From: Magnetococcales bacterium
Lineage (GTDB): Bacteria > Pseudomonadota > Magnetococcia > Magnetococcales > UBA8363
Length of the DNA: 64,000 nucleotides
Direction: 5' to 3'
Assembly (NCBI GenBank): GCA_015228815.1
Contig: JADGCV010000016.1
Coordinates: forward strand, 1 to 64,000
The notes beneath the pieces are model-generated. The model saw only the letters and a program-made list of their open reading frames with translations, searched no databases and had not been told where the DNA came from. The translations under genes and the position numbers were made by a program. Positions 1 to 8,665 of the stretch are shown here, piece after piece; the stretch's first letter is position 1, and every line of letters starts with the position of its first letter.

Positions 1-83
1 TGCAGATCGATTGTGGGTGAAAAATTCCCTGGATCCCGAAGTCGAAAAACTACGTATCCCAAAATAGGTGCGGTTTAAATCAG

Positions 84-119
84 GCAAAGTGACAAAAAAC
101 GCTCATTTTGTCACTTTGC
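84..119. repeat. 14-bp perfect inverted repeat (stem-loop)
   Basis: Arms 84-97 and 106-119 are exact reverse complements, separated by an 8-base loop. The hairpin lies about 70 bases beyond the stop codon of the large minus-strand gene. It may be part of a transcript end or of a DGR 3' flank; there is no clean U-tract in either direction, so a simple intrinsic terminator is not supported. Bases 1-83 show nothing I can assign. Confidence 0.6.
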
Positions 120-137
120 TTTGTCATTTTACATCGA

Positions 138-156
138 CCAGGGGCTTCGCCCCTGG
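138..156. repeat. 8-bp GC-rich stem-loop downstream of the NACHT-FGE gene
   Basis: Arms 138-145 and 149-156 are exact reverse complements with a 3-base loop. Read on the minus strand, the hairpin lies 34 bases after the stop codon of the 1448-residue gene and is preceded by a T-rich run. A short GC-rich hairpin with a GAA-type loop just past a variable region is a known DGR feature. The same shape is also common as a generic proteobacterial extragenic hairpin, so the role is open. Confidence 0.5.
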
Positions 157-190
157 ACCCACAAAAAACAAAAAAAACAACAACCAAAAA

Positions 191-3100
191 TCAACGGCTG
201 GCGGGGGCGGCGAGGCGAAAGCCCAGATTGACGCCGCGGTAGCCCGCAAGGCGGCCGTCGCGGAAGCCGACCCGGAGGAGGAAAGCCGGGCGGCGCCAGG
301 ACCCGCCCCTCACCCCCAGACGATCACCTTCGGTGATCGTCTGGGGGTCTAACGGCGTGGCGTGGATTGGTTGCTCGTTGTTCGTATCCAGATTCCGGCA
401 CCACTCCCAAACATTACCCAACAGGTCACAATGGCCCAGAGGACCGTCGCCTGCCGGATAAAGCCCCACTGGCGTCGGACGGCCAACGTTCCGACCAAAA
501 TTAGCCAACTCCGGTGTCGGTTCTGTATTTCCCCAAGGATACTTTCCTCCCTGCAAAGGGGTCGCCGCCGTTTCCCATAACTTTTCACAGGGGAGACGTA
601 TGGTTTTTCCCCGTTGTGCGCTCAACCAACGGCAATACGCCATGGCCTCGAACCAGGAAACACCGGTGACGGGCCGGTTGGGATGTTCTGTCTGGGTGTC
701 ACAATCCTCCGGGCTGGTCCATGAATTTTTTTGCCGAATGGTCCAGGCTTTGTTCCACCAGCGCGGTTCTTCATACCCCCCCTGTTCCACGAACTGTTGA
801 AATTCCTGGACCGTGACCAGATATTTTCCCAGCTTCCAACCCGTTCCGGGGACCTCGATCAACTGTTCCCGGTTCAATCTTGGGTCGCCCCCCCGTCCCA
901 GGGCCTCGGCGGCGGTGATGCGGGTTTCGATGGGGACCTTGGCGGCCCCATCCCTGGTAAAGATGGCCATCGCCTGTTCCAGGAGTTCCCGGTATTTTTT
1001 CTCGATGTCCCGGGGTGGAGGGTAGTTCAGCACAAGCGTGGGGGCGAGCAGTCGTCCCATGATCCCGGCGATCCGGGCGTTGTCGGCCAGGGATGGGGAG
1101 GGACCGTGCAGGGTCAATACCCATCCCAGCAACCGGTCCATCGGTCCCTGGCCTCCGTCCAACAGGCATCCCGGAAGCAGGTCGATGGTTTCCCACCATT
1201 GCAGGTTGTCCAGTCGGGGTTTGATCATGGACCATGCCGCTGTCTCTTCCATCCACGACAGGTGCCGGGCCGCCATGAATTCCTGAAAGGTCAAATGCCA
1301 AAACCGGAGGCGCCCCCGTCCGACTTCTTCGATGATGCCACTGTTGAGGCATTCAAAATGAAGCCAGGCCCTCCCTTTGTGGCGGCGTTCTTCCCCGGAC
1401 AATCCGGGAAAGTCGCGTAACATGATGGGATCGATGGCTTTGAGGGCGTCATCCCAATCCCAAACAGCCTGTTTTCTTTTTCCCCTGTCGCCGCCCATCA
1501 TGGCATAGGCCAGCGCGACCATGGCGCGTTCCGCGAATCCATCGTTGAATCCTGCTTTTTCCCGCAAACTTTTCCGGGAGGCGATCAGCCAGCGGATGAC
1601 CGCCATGTAGACCCGGGACCGCCCTTCGGGCAGTTGCCCTTCATTCCAATGGACGACACACAGGCAGGTGAGCATGACCGGGTTGGTGGCCAGACGGCGG
1701 ATGGTGGGGCGGTCGAGGATGGCTTTTCCCAGTTGATCACCATAACGCCCGGCCTCGCCTCCGGGAGGTTCACCGATCGGCAGACCGTAAAAACAGGCGA
1801 TCCATCGATCCAGAAAGTCCTGGATTTCCTCTTGGCCAAAGGGTTCGATCACCCCATGGAAAAAATCCATGCTTCGCATCAGTTCTACCCCAAAGGGGCG
1901 GCTGGTGACCACGATCCGGGTTTTGTCCCAATGGAGGAGGGCATTTTGAACAATGGCGAACACCCGTTCCCGCAAAGGGTCGCTGTCTACCTCATCGAGG
2001 CCATCCAACAGCAGGACGACCTGTCCATCGGTCAATTTTTGTTCCCAATCGTTCCGCCATTCCTGCACGGCATCCGTCGTGCGGTCGAGGAGGTCGAGCA
2101 GACGAAAACGATCATTCGGGCTGGAGGTGGCTTCTTTGGCCAGGAAAAGTGCCAGGTCCGAAAGACGGAGGAGCAGGGGAAGGGGGGGCGGACCGCTCTC
2201 TTCCATCCCCAAAAACCGTTTGCGCCAGGAGGTGCTGTCGGGACATTCCATCCCCAGGGCATCCCGGGCGAGCATGGTGGCGGCCAGTTTCAGAAACGTG
2301 CTCTTGCCCGCCCCCGGTTGTCCTTCGAGGAGCAAAAGTCGGTGTCTGGGAAACAGATCGGCCAGGGACAGGTGGCCTGCCGTGGTGTCGCCGCGGCTGC
2401 GCAGGGTGGTGAACAACCGTTCGATGGGGTAGCGGTTGGCGTGTTGTCCCCGTCCTTCCTTGGAACTGATCCCCTTGATATCGATGTGATCGATCTGGCC
2501 CAGCAGGGAACGCAGCCACGGGGCGATGTCGATGGTTTCCCGAGGGGGGACGACCCCGGGTGTCCAGGCACGGACCGGAATGCCGTCGGGATTTTCAGGT
2601 CCGAAGGAGACATCATGCAGAAACAGGGCCTCGCCGTTGCCGGTCACCTCCCGTTTTCGCGGCCAAAGGCGGATGGTTTTGTCCGGTTGCAGTGTACCCC
2701 AGGCGTACCCCATGAGTCGGGTTTCATTGCGGGTGCCAAACTGTTCCAGACCGAACAGCGACGCCCCCTGGAGGTAGTAACGGGGTTTGCCACCCGAGAC
2801 GGCGATGGTTTCGCTGCGGTTTTTGTGCATGTGACCGTGCAGGCAGGCCAAAAACCGCTCCGGGGTGTAGAGGGTCTCCCGAAACCGTCCCTGGGCCGCT
2901 TCCGACAACCATGCGGGGGGGTGATGCATGAGCAGCAGGGCGGCCCGATCTTCCAGAATGCTCAAGGGGGATTCCCCTCCCGGTCCGGGGGCAAGCAGGG
3001 TGTGCAACTGTTCCGTGGCCACTTCCAACTGTCCCTGGACCGCATCATCCAGTGCCAGCCACGCCGAATTGAGCCCCACCACCGACAGGGGTATTTTTCC

Positions 3101-4537
3101 CGGCAGGTCCAGGTGAACCAGCAGGTCTCCGGGAAAATGGGACGTGGTAAACGCGATGCCGCGTTGTCGCAGGGGCGGCAGGATGGAACGTTCCAGCCAG
3201 TCCTGATAATTTTTAAAAAGGGGTACGAAATAGGTGGCGTCTTTTTCTTTCCAAAGGGTATCCAGCAGGATGGCGATTGCGGGATGATCCCGACCTTTGT
3301 CGAATTCTTTCAAAATGGCATAGGGGAGGGAGGCCATGCCCTTGGGGCGAACCAGGTCATGATTGCCCGGAACGGGGAGAATCAATGGATCGGGATGATC
3401 TGGGGTCCGCAACCATCCTGATAATTCCTTAAGAAAATGATCCAGGAATTGAAATTCCTCGGGTTGCCCCCTCCAGGTCAAATCCCCGGTGATGAAAATT
3501 ACATCGGGAGGCCCTTCGCGGGCGACCTCTTCAAGGATGCTTTTTTTGAATTCCTGATGTATCTGCCACCAAAGAGATCGGCCAGGGGCCCCCATGTGCA
3601 GATCGGACAGGTGCAGCCAGCGCAGGGGGCGATCGGGCGGAACGGATGGCTCGGGAGACAAAAATCTAAACAATTTCTCCAAGTCCATTCCCAGGGCGCT
3701 GTCGGATGGGATATTGAGTTTGTCTTTGTGGAACTCGTTCAGTTCCAGGGAAGGATGGGCATGCAGGAGGAATATTTCGTTGATGTTCAAGGTGGAGGCA
3801 AGGTTTTTCGTGGGTTCGTTGAATTTGATTCTGAGGTCTGCGATCAGGGTATCTTCGGAAGCCATTTTTTCTGGAATGCGGGTCACGACGGGAACCACCC
3901 CGATCAGTTCGGCACCAGGGGGCCGCATGGTGGCGCGGACACCACGCATGATTGATCGGATTCCCTCTATGTTTTCCTCATTGTTGACAAAAAGACATAC
4001 TGCCCGATCCGCCATCAGGGTCAGGACAGCCCCTCCCATTTCCGTGACGCCGGTACGGGCGTCGATCAAAAGAAAGTCAGGGTTATACTGTTTGCGGATG
4101 ATTTCCTTGAGTTCGATAAAGAAGGGGACGCCCCAATGGGCAGGGCCATAAAAAATATCATGCCAGTTCAATCGGGCAAGACGTTGCCAATAGCCGGGAT
4201 CCCGGGGGTTGCCGGCGGCCAGGAGGCGCATGGGGACAAATCCGGGCCACAGCCCCTCATCCTGTTCGATGAAATGGGGTTCCAACACCAGTTCCGGCAA
4301 TCTTTGGCCGGGATTTTTTTGATCTGTGGCAAAATCATGCAACAGATCGACCATGCCTCCGGAAACCTCGTCTTTCATCCTCAGTTTATAGTGCAGACCC
4401 GGTGCCTCCAGGTCGAAGTCGATCAGAAAGGTTTTCTTCCCTTCTCGGGCCAGATATTTTGCCATACTCGCCAGGGCCAGGGTCCGTCCAACCCCCCCTT
4501 TGTATGAATAAAATACGATGGTCTGTAAATTTGCCAT
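191..4537 (-). CDS. ParA-like ATPase / calcineurin-like phosphoesterase / NACHT NTPase / FGE-domain fusion
   Basis: A 1448-residue four-part protein. Residues 1-290 form a ParA/MinD-like ATPase with the deviant Walker A KGGVGRT at 13-19. Residues 304-640 form a calcineurin-like metallophosphoesterase: D312/H314, D352, N392/H393, H538, H567/H569 are all present, so catalysis is plausible. Residues 730-1100 form a NACHT-type STAND NTPase with Walker A GQPGAGKST at 739-747, Walker B LLLDGLDEVD at 842-851, TSR sensor at 878-880, and the winged-helix motif HLTFQEF near 1081-1087. Residues 1222-1448 are an FGE/sulfatase-modifying (C-type-lectin-like) domain with GNVWEW and RGGSW motifs. The order suggests sensing by the FGE tail, NTP-driven switching, and a phosphoesterase output; that is inference. 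It is last in a cassette with two unknown genes (4556-6039). Its tail looks DGR-diversified (see 209-310). The start is 18 bases after the preceding gene. Confidence 0.9.
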   Translation of the reverse strand: MANLQTIVFYSYKGGVGRTLALASMAKYLAREGKKTFLIDFDLEAPGLHYKLRMKDEVSGGMVDLLHDFATDQKNPGQRLPELVLEPHFIEQDEGLWPGFVPMRLLAAGNPRDPGYWQRLARLNWHDIFYGPAHWGVPFFIELKEIIRKQYNPDFLLIDARTGVTEMGGAVLTLMADRAVCLFVNNEENIEGIRSIMRGVRATMRPPGAELIGVVPVVTRIPEKMASEDTLIADLRIKFNEPTKNLASTLNINEIFLLHAHPSLELNEFHKDKLNIPSDSALGMDLEKLFRFLSPEPSVPPDRPLRWLHLSDLHMGAPGRSLWWQIHQEFKKSILEEVAREGPPDVIFITGDLTWRGQPEEFQFLDHFLKELSGWLRTPDHPDPLILPVPGNHDLVRPKGMASLPYAILKEFDKGRDHPAIAILLDTLWKEKDATYFVPLFKNYQDWLERSILPPLRQRGIAFTTSHFPGDLLVHLDLPGKIPLSVVGLNSAWLALDDAVQGQLEVATEQLHTLLAPGPGGESPLSILEDRAALLLMHHPPAWLSEAAQGRFRETLYTPERFLACLHGHMHKNRSETIAVSGGKPRYYLQGASLFGLEQFGTRNETRLMGYAWGTLQPDKTIRLWPRKREVTGNGEALFLHDVSFGPENPDGIPVRAWTPGVVPPRETIDIAPWLRSLLGQIDHIDIKGISSKEGRGQHANRYPIERLFTTLRSRGDTTAGHLSLADLFPRHRLLLLEGQPGAGKSTFLKLAATMLARDALGMECPDSTSWRKRFLGMEESGPPPLPLLLRLSDLALFLAKEATSSPNDRFRLLDLLDRTTDAVQEWRNDWEQKLTDGQVVLLLDGLDEVDSDPLRERVFAIVQNALLHWDKTRIVVTSRPFGVELMRSMDFFHGVIEPFGQEEIQDFLDRWIACFYGLPIGEPPGGEAGRYGDQLGKAILDRPTIRRLATNPVMLTCLCVVHWNEGQLPEGRSRVYMAVIRWLIASRKSLREKAGFNDGFAERAMVALAYAMMGGDRGKRKQAVWDWDDALKAIDPIMLRDFPGLSGEERRHKGRAWLHFECLNSGIIEEVGRGRLRFWHLTFQEFMAARHLSWMEETAAWSMIKPRLDNLQWWETIDLLPGCLLDGGQGPMDRLLGWVLTLHGPSPSLADNARIAGIMGRLLAPTLVLNYPPPRDIEKKYRELLEQAMAIFTRDGAAKVPIETRITAAEALGRGGDPRLNREQLIEVPGTGWKLGKYLVTVQEFQQFVEQGGYEEPRWWNKAWTIRQKNSWTSPEDCDTQTEHPNRPVTGVSWFEAMAYCRWLSAQRGKTIRLPCEKLWETAATPLQGGKYPWGNTEPTPELANFGRNVGRPTPVGLYPAGDGPLGHCDLLGNVWEWCRNLDTNNEQPIHATPLDPQTITEGDRLGVRGGSWRRPAFLLRVGFRDGRLAGYRGVNLGFRLAAPASR
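209..310 (-). other. Candidate DGR variable region at the 3' end of the NACHT-FGE gene
   Basis: Codons for residues 1410-1443 run from RGGSW to LGFRLA, the segment that is hypermutated in FGE-fold DGR target proteins. Of the 27 codons 1415-1441, 19 end in C. The residues where DGR templates usually have AAC (1415-1416, 1419-1420, 1425, 1427-1429, 1432-1433, 1435-1436) are all NNC here. Only four adenines occur on the coding strand in those 81 bases. This is what A-to-N mutagenesis of AAC codons would leave. The genome is GC-rich, which weakens the argument. No template repeat or reverse transcriptase lies in the window. Confidence 0.5.
312..348. repeat. Near-perfect 17-bp hairpin inside the coding sequence, just before the variable region
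   Basis: Arms 312-328 and 332-348 are exact reverse complements around a 3-base loop. The hairpin encodes residues 1397-1409 between the GNVWEW and RGGSW motifs, a loop of the FGE fold where insertions are tolerated. An uninterrupted 17-bp stem within a reading frame is unlikely by chance. It may be a palindromic element that inserted in frame, or a structure used during variable-region retrohoming. Confidence 0.8.
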
Positions 4538-4555
4538 AGGAATGTGTGTATTATT

Positions 4556-5146
4556 TTAGATGGGTTGGAGAACCTGGAGTCCATAAGCAATTCTTGCTGC
4601 CATTTTCTCGTAGGAAGCCGTAATGGGGTTCTCCAAACAAGAAAATTGCGATTTTGTTTTTTCTTTGACGACTTGTTGCATTCTGGTATTGCAAAATTCC
4701 AAGAGTTCTGATATTTCACGTCGCAGTTGTGCGTCCGAGTTCGCAGCGTCCGACTGTATCAAAATCACCAAAACATTTAGCGCTGGACCGAATTGTTTGT
4801 CTGGCAGGAGTTCGTTTTTTATGCGTTCGAGCGAGTGTCTGATGCGATCTGGTGGCGCCGACATCAAGAGCTGACGTCCCGCTTTTCCGGCTTGGGCCAA
4901 TTGTTCCTCGCTTGCCGTTTTTACCGTTATATTCTTAAGATAGGCAGTGACGCTTGGTAGATCGGGCATGGCGATCTCTTCGGTTGCGGCGTCAAAACCC
5001 GGTTCTGATAATAGCCGGATGACATCCGCATCCTGAATCAAAGGACAGCAATCGTCGGAATAAGGAGGACGTAAAAGACGCAGATTTTTTTCCATTTGAA
5101 CGACGGCCCAACCGTCGCCAGGTGAAATTGCAATGATCTTGATCAT
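4556..5146 (-). CDS. Hypothetical protein, second gene of the NACHT-FGE cassette
   Basis: A 196-residue soluble protein with no signal peptide or membrane segment. I do not recognise the family. The start at 5146 is chosen because its ATG overlaps the TGA of the preceding gene (ATGA at 5143-5146) and GGAAGGA lies 7 bases upstream; an earlier in-frame ATG at 5161 lacks a comparable site. The N-terminus (MIKIIAISPGDGW) looks like a compact beta-rich start, and the middle is predicted helical. Position between an unknown gene and a NACHT effector makes it a candidate accessory or regulator of a conflict system. That role is inferred from context only. Confidence 0.75.
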   Translation of the reverse strand: MIKIIAISPGDGWAVVQMEKNLRLLRPPYSDDCCPLIQDADVIRLLSEPGFDAATEEIAMPDLPSVTAYLKNITVKTASEEQLAQAGKAGRQLLMSAPPDRIRHSLERIKNELLPDKQFGPALNVLVILIQSDAANSDAQLRREISELLEFCNTRMQQVVKEKTKSQFSCLENPITASYEKMAARIAYGLQVLQPI

Positions 5147-6039
5147 GTAATGTCCTTCCATTCAAGATTTTGCCTCATCATGATGGTATTGACTGTTTCA
5201 AAAGCGCTTACCAGGAGCATGTCGGCTTCGGACAGTGTTCCAAAACTGACATTGTTACTGCCTAAATCATAGAGTCGATCATAATCACTCTTCTTTATAC
5301 GGATTTCTTGAACATAGGGTAACGTCAGGGGTTGGACAAAGATGGCTTCGATGTATTCCATTTCAGAGCAAACATTTTTTGACCATTCTTGTCTTGGCCA
5401 GGAATCCAGATCGGGGCGGTGTTTGAGTGCCATCAGGTGGTGGCGTTGGGCGTGACTCGCGATAGAGGTTTTCAATTTTGTTTCTTCCAGCTGGTTTTCA
5501 TGATTCATGAATATTTTCAGACTGTCTCCGATTAGATAAGCCACGGGGGAGAAGGGCCTGTCCCAAAATCGATTATCGATGACAACGCATATTTCTCCGT
5601 ATTTGGTGGCGCCAAGACCACCAATATTCAAAGCTCCATAGTGAAATTCATGGCCACGTTGAAAACTCTCCTCGAACCGGGTTCGCTTGGTATGCAATTC
5701 ATTGATGTCTTTATTGTCGCTAAGTTTTTTCCTGATCCATTCCGCAGGGGACTGCTGTCCTTCCCTTGTGTAGGTCGCAGCTTTCTTTTCTGCCCATTCA
5801 TGAATATTTTCCAGTTTGTTTGTGGAAAGAAAGGCGTGCAAGGTGACGAAGCGCATGTTGACCGTCACATTTCCCTTTTTAAGAACCAATGCGCTCATGT
5901 CACGCAAGGCGGTTGCGTTGGCGCCCGTGCCTGAGCTGTGTGTTGCGAACTGTTGTTCCAGGAGCGGATCATTGGTCCGGGCCAGGGCAAACAGGTCCAG
6001 GGGCGTGGGGGAAGGGGCGGCGGAAGGGGTCATCGTCAT
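5143..6039 (-). CDS. Hypothetical protein, first gene of the NACHT-FGE cassette
   Basis: A 298-residue protein without signal peptide or obvious membrane span. The central part (about residues 60-165) contains the stretches LHAFLST, HYGALNIGGLGATKYGE and ICVVIDNRFW. The second has a glycine-rich turn followed by YGE, which made me consider an ADP-ribosyltransferase-like or toxin-like fold, but I cannot support it. The C-terminal third is charged and helical. Translation is coupled to the next gene through a 4-base overlap. Together with the 196- and 1448-residue genes it forms a tight three-gene minus-strand unit with its promoter in the 6040-6266 gap. Confidence 0.75.
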   Translation of the reverse strand: MTMTPSAAPSPTPLDLFALARTNDPLLEQQFATHSSGTGANATALRDMSALVLKKGNVTVNMRFVTLHAFLSTNKLENIHEWAEKKAATYTREGQQSPAEWIRKKLSDNKDINELHTKRTRFEESFQRGHEFHYGALNIGGLGATKYGEICVVIDNRFWDRPFSPVAYLIGDSLKIFMNHENQLEETKLKTSIASHAQRHHLMALKHRPDLDSWPRQEWSKNVCSEMEYIEAIFVQPLTLPYVQEIRIKKSDYDRLYDLGSNNVSFGTLSEADMLLVSAFETVNTIMMRQNLEWKDIT

Positions 6040-6275
6040 GACGTGGCAAACTTTTTTGATGAGATCGTAAAGTTGGATGGTACAAAATAATTGTAAACAG
6101 TTTCGTTGGCAAGCCAGTTCTTCACTCCGCCAAATTCTCCAGGGAGACGGTCACGCTGGCCAACGATAAAAACTTCAGGCCAAAGGCCGGGTCGCCTGCT
6201 TTATAATTAAGTGACAGTATATTTTTTTTAATTTGAAAGCAATCTGTGTGATTTGCCGCATGAAGTGTGTGGTTC

Positions 6276-6289
6276 TTGATGAACGTCAA
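6276..6289 (+). promoter_or_regulatory. FNR/NNR (Crp-Fnr family) box upstream of nosR
   Basis: The 14-base site TTGATGAACGTCAA matches the class consensus TTGAT-N4-ATCAA with one change (GTCAA). Crp/Fnr-family activators of the FNR, DNR and NnrR type commonly control nos genes in response to low oxygen and nitric oxide. The site lies 83 bases before the nosR start chosen here, so the promoter and a leader fit between them. The rest of 6040-6371 shows no gene. Confidence 0.65.
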
Positions 6290-6371
6290 GGAGATTTATC
6301 CAGGAAGAGGACATCGTTCAGGTGCGACGCGAAGTATCGATTGTTCAATGGTCATGACCAGGGAAGGTCCA

Positions 6372-8639
6372 ATGGAGTCATCATTCTTTTCAATGAATAA
6401 TCTATATTCTTTTTTAAAATCACCCACGGAACGTTCATGGAGTCCGCGGCAGGGAAGATTTTTTTCCCTGCGCCAAAGGAGACATGCCTGCCGGCAACGG
6501 TCCTTTGTCCTTCCTGTTTTCAGTCTGTTGGCAGGGTTTGTCCTGGCGTTGGGACTGCTGTTTTCCCCCGTGGCGCTGGCCAGGGAGTTCAGCGCCTACC
6601 ACGCCGAGGTTTCTCCGGGAGAGGTTTTTCCCGATGCCACGCGCTTCGAGGACCAGGGCGATGGGGTACACCTGGCTCTCAAGGATGGCACGCCTGCGGG
6701 ATATGTCTTTTTGACTAATGATGTAGGTTATTCAGGAAAGCCGATCAAGGTGTTGGTGGGGATGGACCTGGAGGGAAGGATCATTGGCGCGAAGGTGGTG
6801 CAACATCACGAGCCGATTCTTCTGGTGGGTATTCCCGAGGAAAAACTGTTTGGTTTCGTGAGTCGCTTCATCGGACGCAACCCCATGGCCGAAAGCCGCG
6901 ACGGCGGCGGTACGGCAGCGGTGGATGCCATCAGTGGCGCCACGGTGACGGCCATCGTCATTCAGGACGGCATCACCCGTGCCGCCCGGCGGGTGTTGCG
7001 CGCGCACGCCTCTTCCGGTGGTCAAGAGCCCATCCGGGAAACCGTCACTCTGGCGCCCCCTCCCTACCAGGCCCGGGATTGGATGACTCTGATGGGGGAG
7101 GGGTCGATCCGGCGGTTGACCCTCCTGAATTCGGAGGTCAACGACGCCTTCGCCAAAATGGGGGTGGGCAGCGGCGAACCCTACCTGAAACCGGGAGATC
7201 CGACCGCCACCTTCATCGACCTGCACGCAGCCCTTGTGACGCCGGAAATCCTGGGACGCAATCTGTTGGGCGACGCCGAATACGAAAACATGCGCCAATG
7301 GTTGCAACCGGACCAGCAGGCCATCCTGGTGATGGCCAACGGTGAATATTCCTTCCGTGGCTCCGGTTTTGTCCGCGGCGCCATCTTTGACCGCATCAAG
7401 CTGGTTCAGGACGGGGACAGCACCCTGTTTCGCGACCGGCACTACCGGCGCATGCGCGCCTTGGCTCCGGGGATGCCCGATTTTGCCGAAATCGCCCTGT
7501 TCCGCCTCCCCCGTGAGGCAAACTTCGACCCCATCCGCCCCTGGCAACTGGATCTTCTGGCGCTGCGCCCGGTTGGTCCCATCGAGAAGGCTTTTGCCCA
7601 CTTTACCCTGGACTATGCCTTGCCGGAGGCGTTCCTTCACCGGGAAATTCCACCCGCTTCCCCAGCCACATCCCAGGTTTCAGCCGCTCAAACTGGCGCC
7701 GACGATCCCTCGTCGCCCCCCTTGTGGGAACGAATCTGGCGACAACGATTGCCGGACCTGATCATTCTGGGGACGGCCCTGATGGTGCTGACCCTGGTCT
7801 TTTTCTTCCAGGAAATAGTGATCCGTTACCCCGTGGGAACGGAACGGCTGCGCATCGCTTTTTGGGTCTTCACTCTGGTGTGGTTGGGTGGATATGCCCA
7901 GGCGCAACTGTCCGTGGTCAATGTCTTCACCTTTCTTCATGCCTTCATGACCGGTTTTCGTTGGGATTTTTTCCTGTTGGAACCCCTGATTTTCGTCCTT
8001 TGGAGCGCCACCGCCATTTCCATGCTGTTCTGGGGACGGGGCGCCTTCTGTGGCTGGTTGTGTCCTTTCGGAGCGCTGCAAAGCCTGCTCAACCTTTTGG
8101 CGCGAAAGGTCGGTATTGTGCAGTTTTCCCTTCCGTTCATCTGGAACGAGCGGTTGTGGGCCATCAAGTACATTCTTTTCCTGGTGTTGCTGGGGGTCTC
8201 CTTCCACTCGATGGCCACGGCGGAATATCTGGCCGAGGTCGAACCCTTCAAGACCGTGATGCTGTTGCACTTTCAAAGGGAATGGCCCTTCGTTCTGTGG
8301 GCGGTGCTGCTGTTGGTGGCGGGAATTTTCATGGAACGGTTTTTCTGCCGTTACCTGTGTCCTCTGGGGGCCGCCATCGCCATTCCGGGACGGATGCGGT
8401 TGTTCGAGTGGCTCAAGCGGCGCAAACAGTGCGGCTTCGAGTGCGGCATCTGCGCCCGGGAGTGCATGACCCAGGCGATCCACCGCAACGGCGCCATCAA
8501 TCCCAACGAGTGCCATTATTGTCTTCACTGCCAGGTCAATTATCTGGACAAGACGGTTTGTCCCCCCCTTGTTGCCCGTCGCATCCATCGTGGCAAACGA
8601 GGGGGACCCTCCGCCGCCGGCAATACACCACACCCTTAG
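6372..8639 (+). CDS. nosR: NosR, membrane flavo-iron-sulfur regulator/electron donor for N2O reductase
   Basis: A 755-residue membrane protein that supplies electrons to and supports expression of nitrous oxide reductase. After an N-terminal signal-anchor it has a periplasmic FMN-binding domain with the flavinylation motif SGAT near residues 188-191. Several membrane helices follow, with two CxxxCP motifs ([14 protein letters not shown]). The cytoplasmic end is cysteine-rich ([12 protein letters not shown] and CHYCLHC), typical of two 4Fe-4S clusters. The ATG at 6372 is preferred because GGGAAGG ends 4 bases upstream and because the in-frame GTG at 6267 would place the FNR box inside the gene. 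It is the first gene of nosRZDFYL. Confidence 0.95.
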   Translation: MESSFFSMNNLYSFLKSPTERSWSPRQGRFFSLRQRRHACRQRSFVLPVFSLLAGFVLALGLLFSPVALAREFSAYHAEVSPGEVFPDATRFEDQGDGVHLALKDGTPAGYVFLTNDVGYSGKPIKVLVGMDLEGRIIGAKVVQHHEPILLVGIPEEKLFGFVSRFIGRNPMAESRDGGGTAAVDAISGATVTAIVIQDGITRAARRVLRAHASSGGQEPIRETVTLAPPPYQARDWMTLMGEGSIRRLTLLNSEVNDAFAKMGVGSGEPYLKPGDPTATFIDLHAALVTPEILGRNLLGDAEYENMRQWLQPDQQAILVMANGEYSFRGSGFVRGAIFDRIKLVQDGDSTLFRDRHYRRMRALAPGMPDFAEIALFRLPREANFDPIRPWQLDLLALRPVGPIEKAFAHFTLDYALPEAFLHREIPPASPATSQVSAAQTGADDPSSPPLWERIWRQRLPDLIILGTALMVLTLVFFFQEIVIRYPVGTERLRIAFWVFTLVWLGGYAQAQLSVVNVFTFLHAFMTGFRWDFFLLEPLIFVLWSATAISMLFWGRGAFCGWLCPFGALQSLLNLLARKVGIVQFSLPFIWNERLWAIKYILFLVLLGVSFHSMATAEYLAEVEPFKTVMLLHFQREWPFVLWAVLLLVAGIFMERFFCRYLCPLGAAIAIPGRMRLFEWLKRRKQCGFECGICARECMTQAIHRNGAINPNECHYCLHCQVNYLDKTVCPPLVARRIHRGKRGGPSAAGNTPHP

Positions 8640-8665
8640 TTGATTCAACCTTCAAGGAGCATTCA

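Noticed and set aside
1634-3421. A 595-codon open frame on the plus strand
   Set aside because: It lies antisense to the NACHT-FGE gene, lacks any recognisable domain, and reflects high GC in the opposite frame.
6267-6371. GTG start for nosR at 6267
   Set aside because: It would put the FNR-type box inside the gene and has no ribosome site, whereas 6372 has GGGAAGG upstream.
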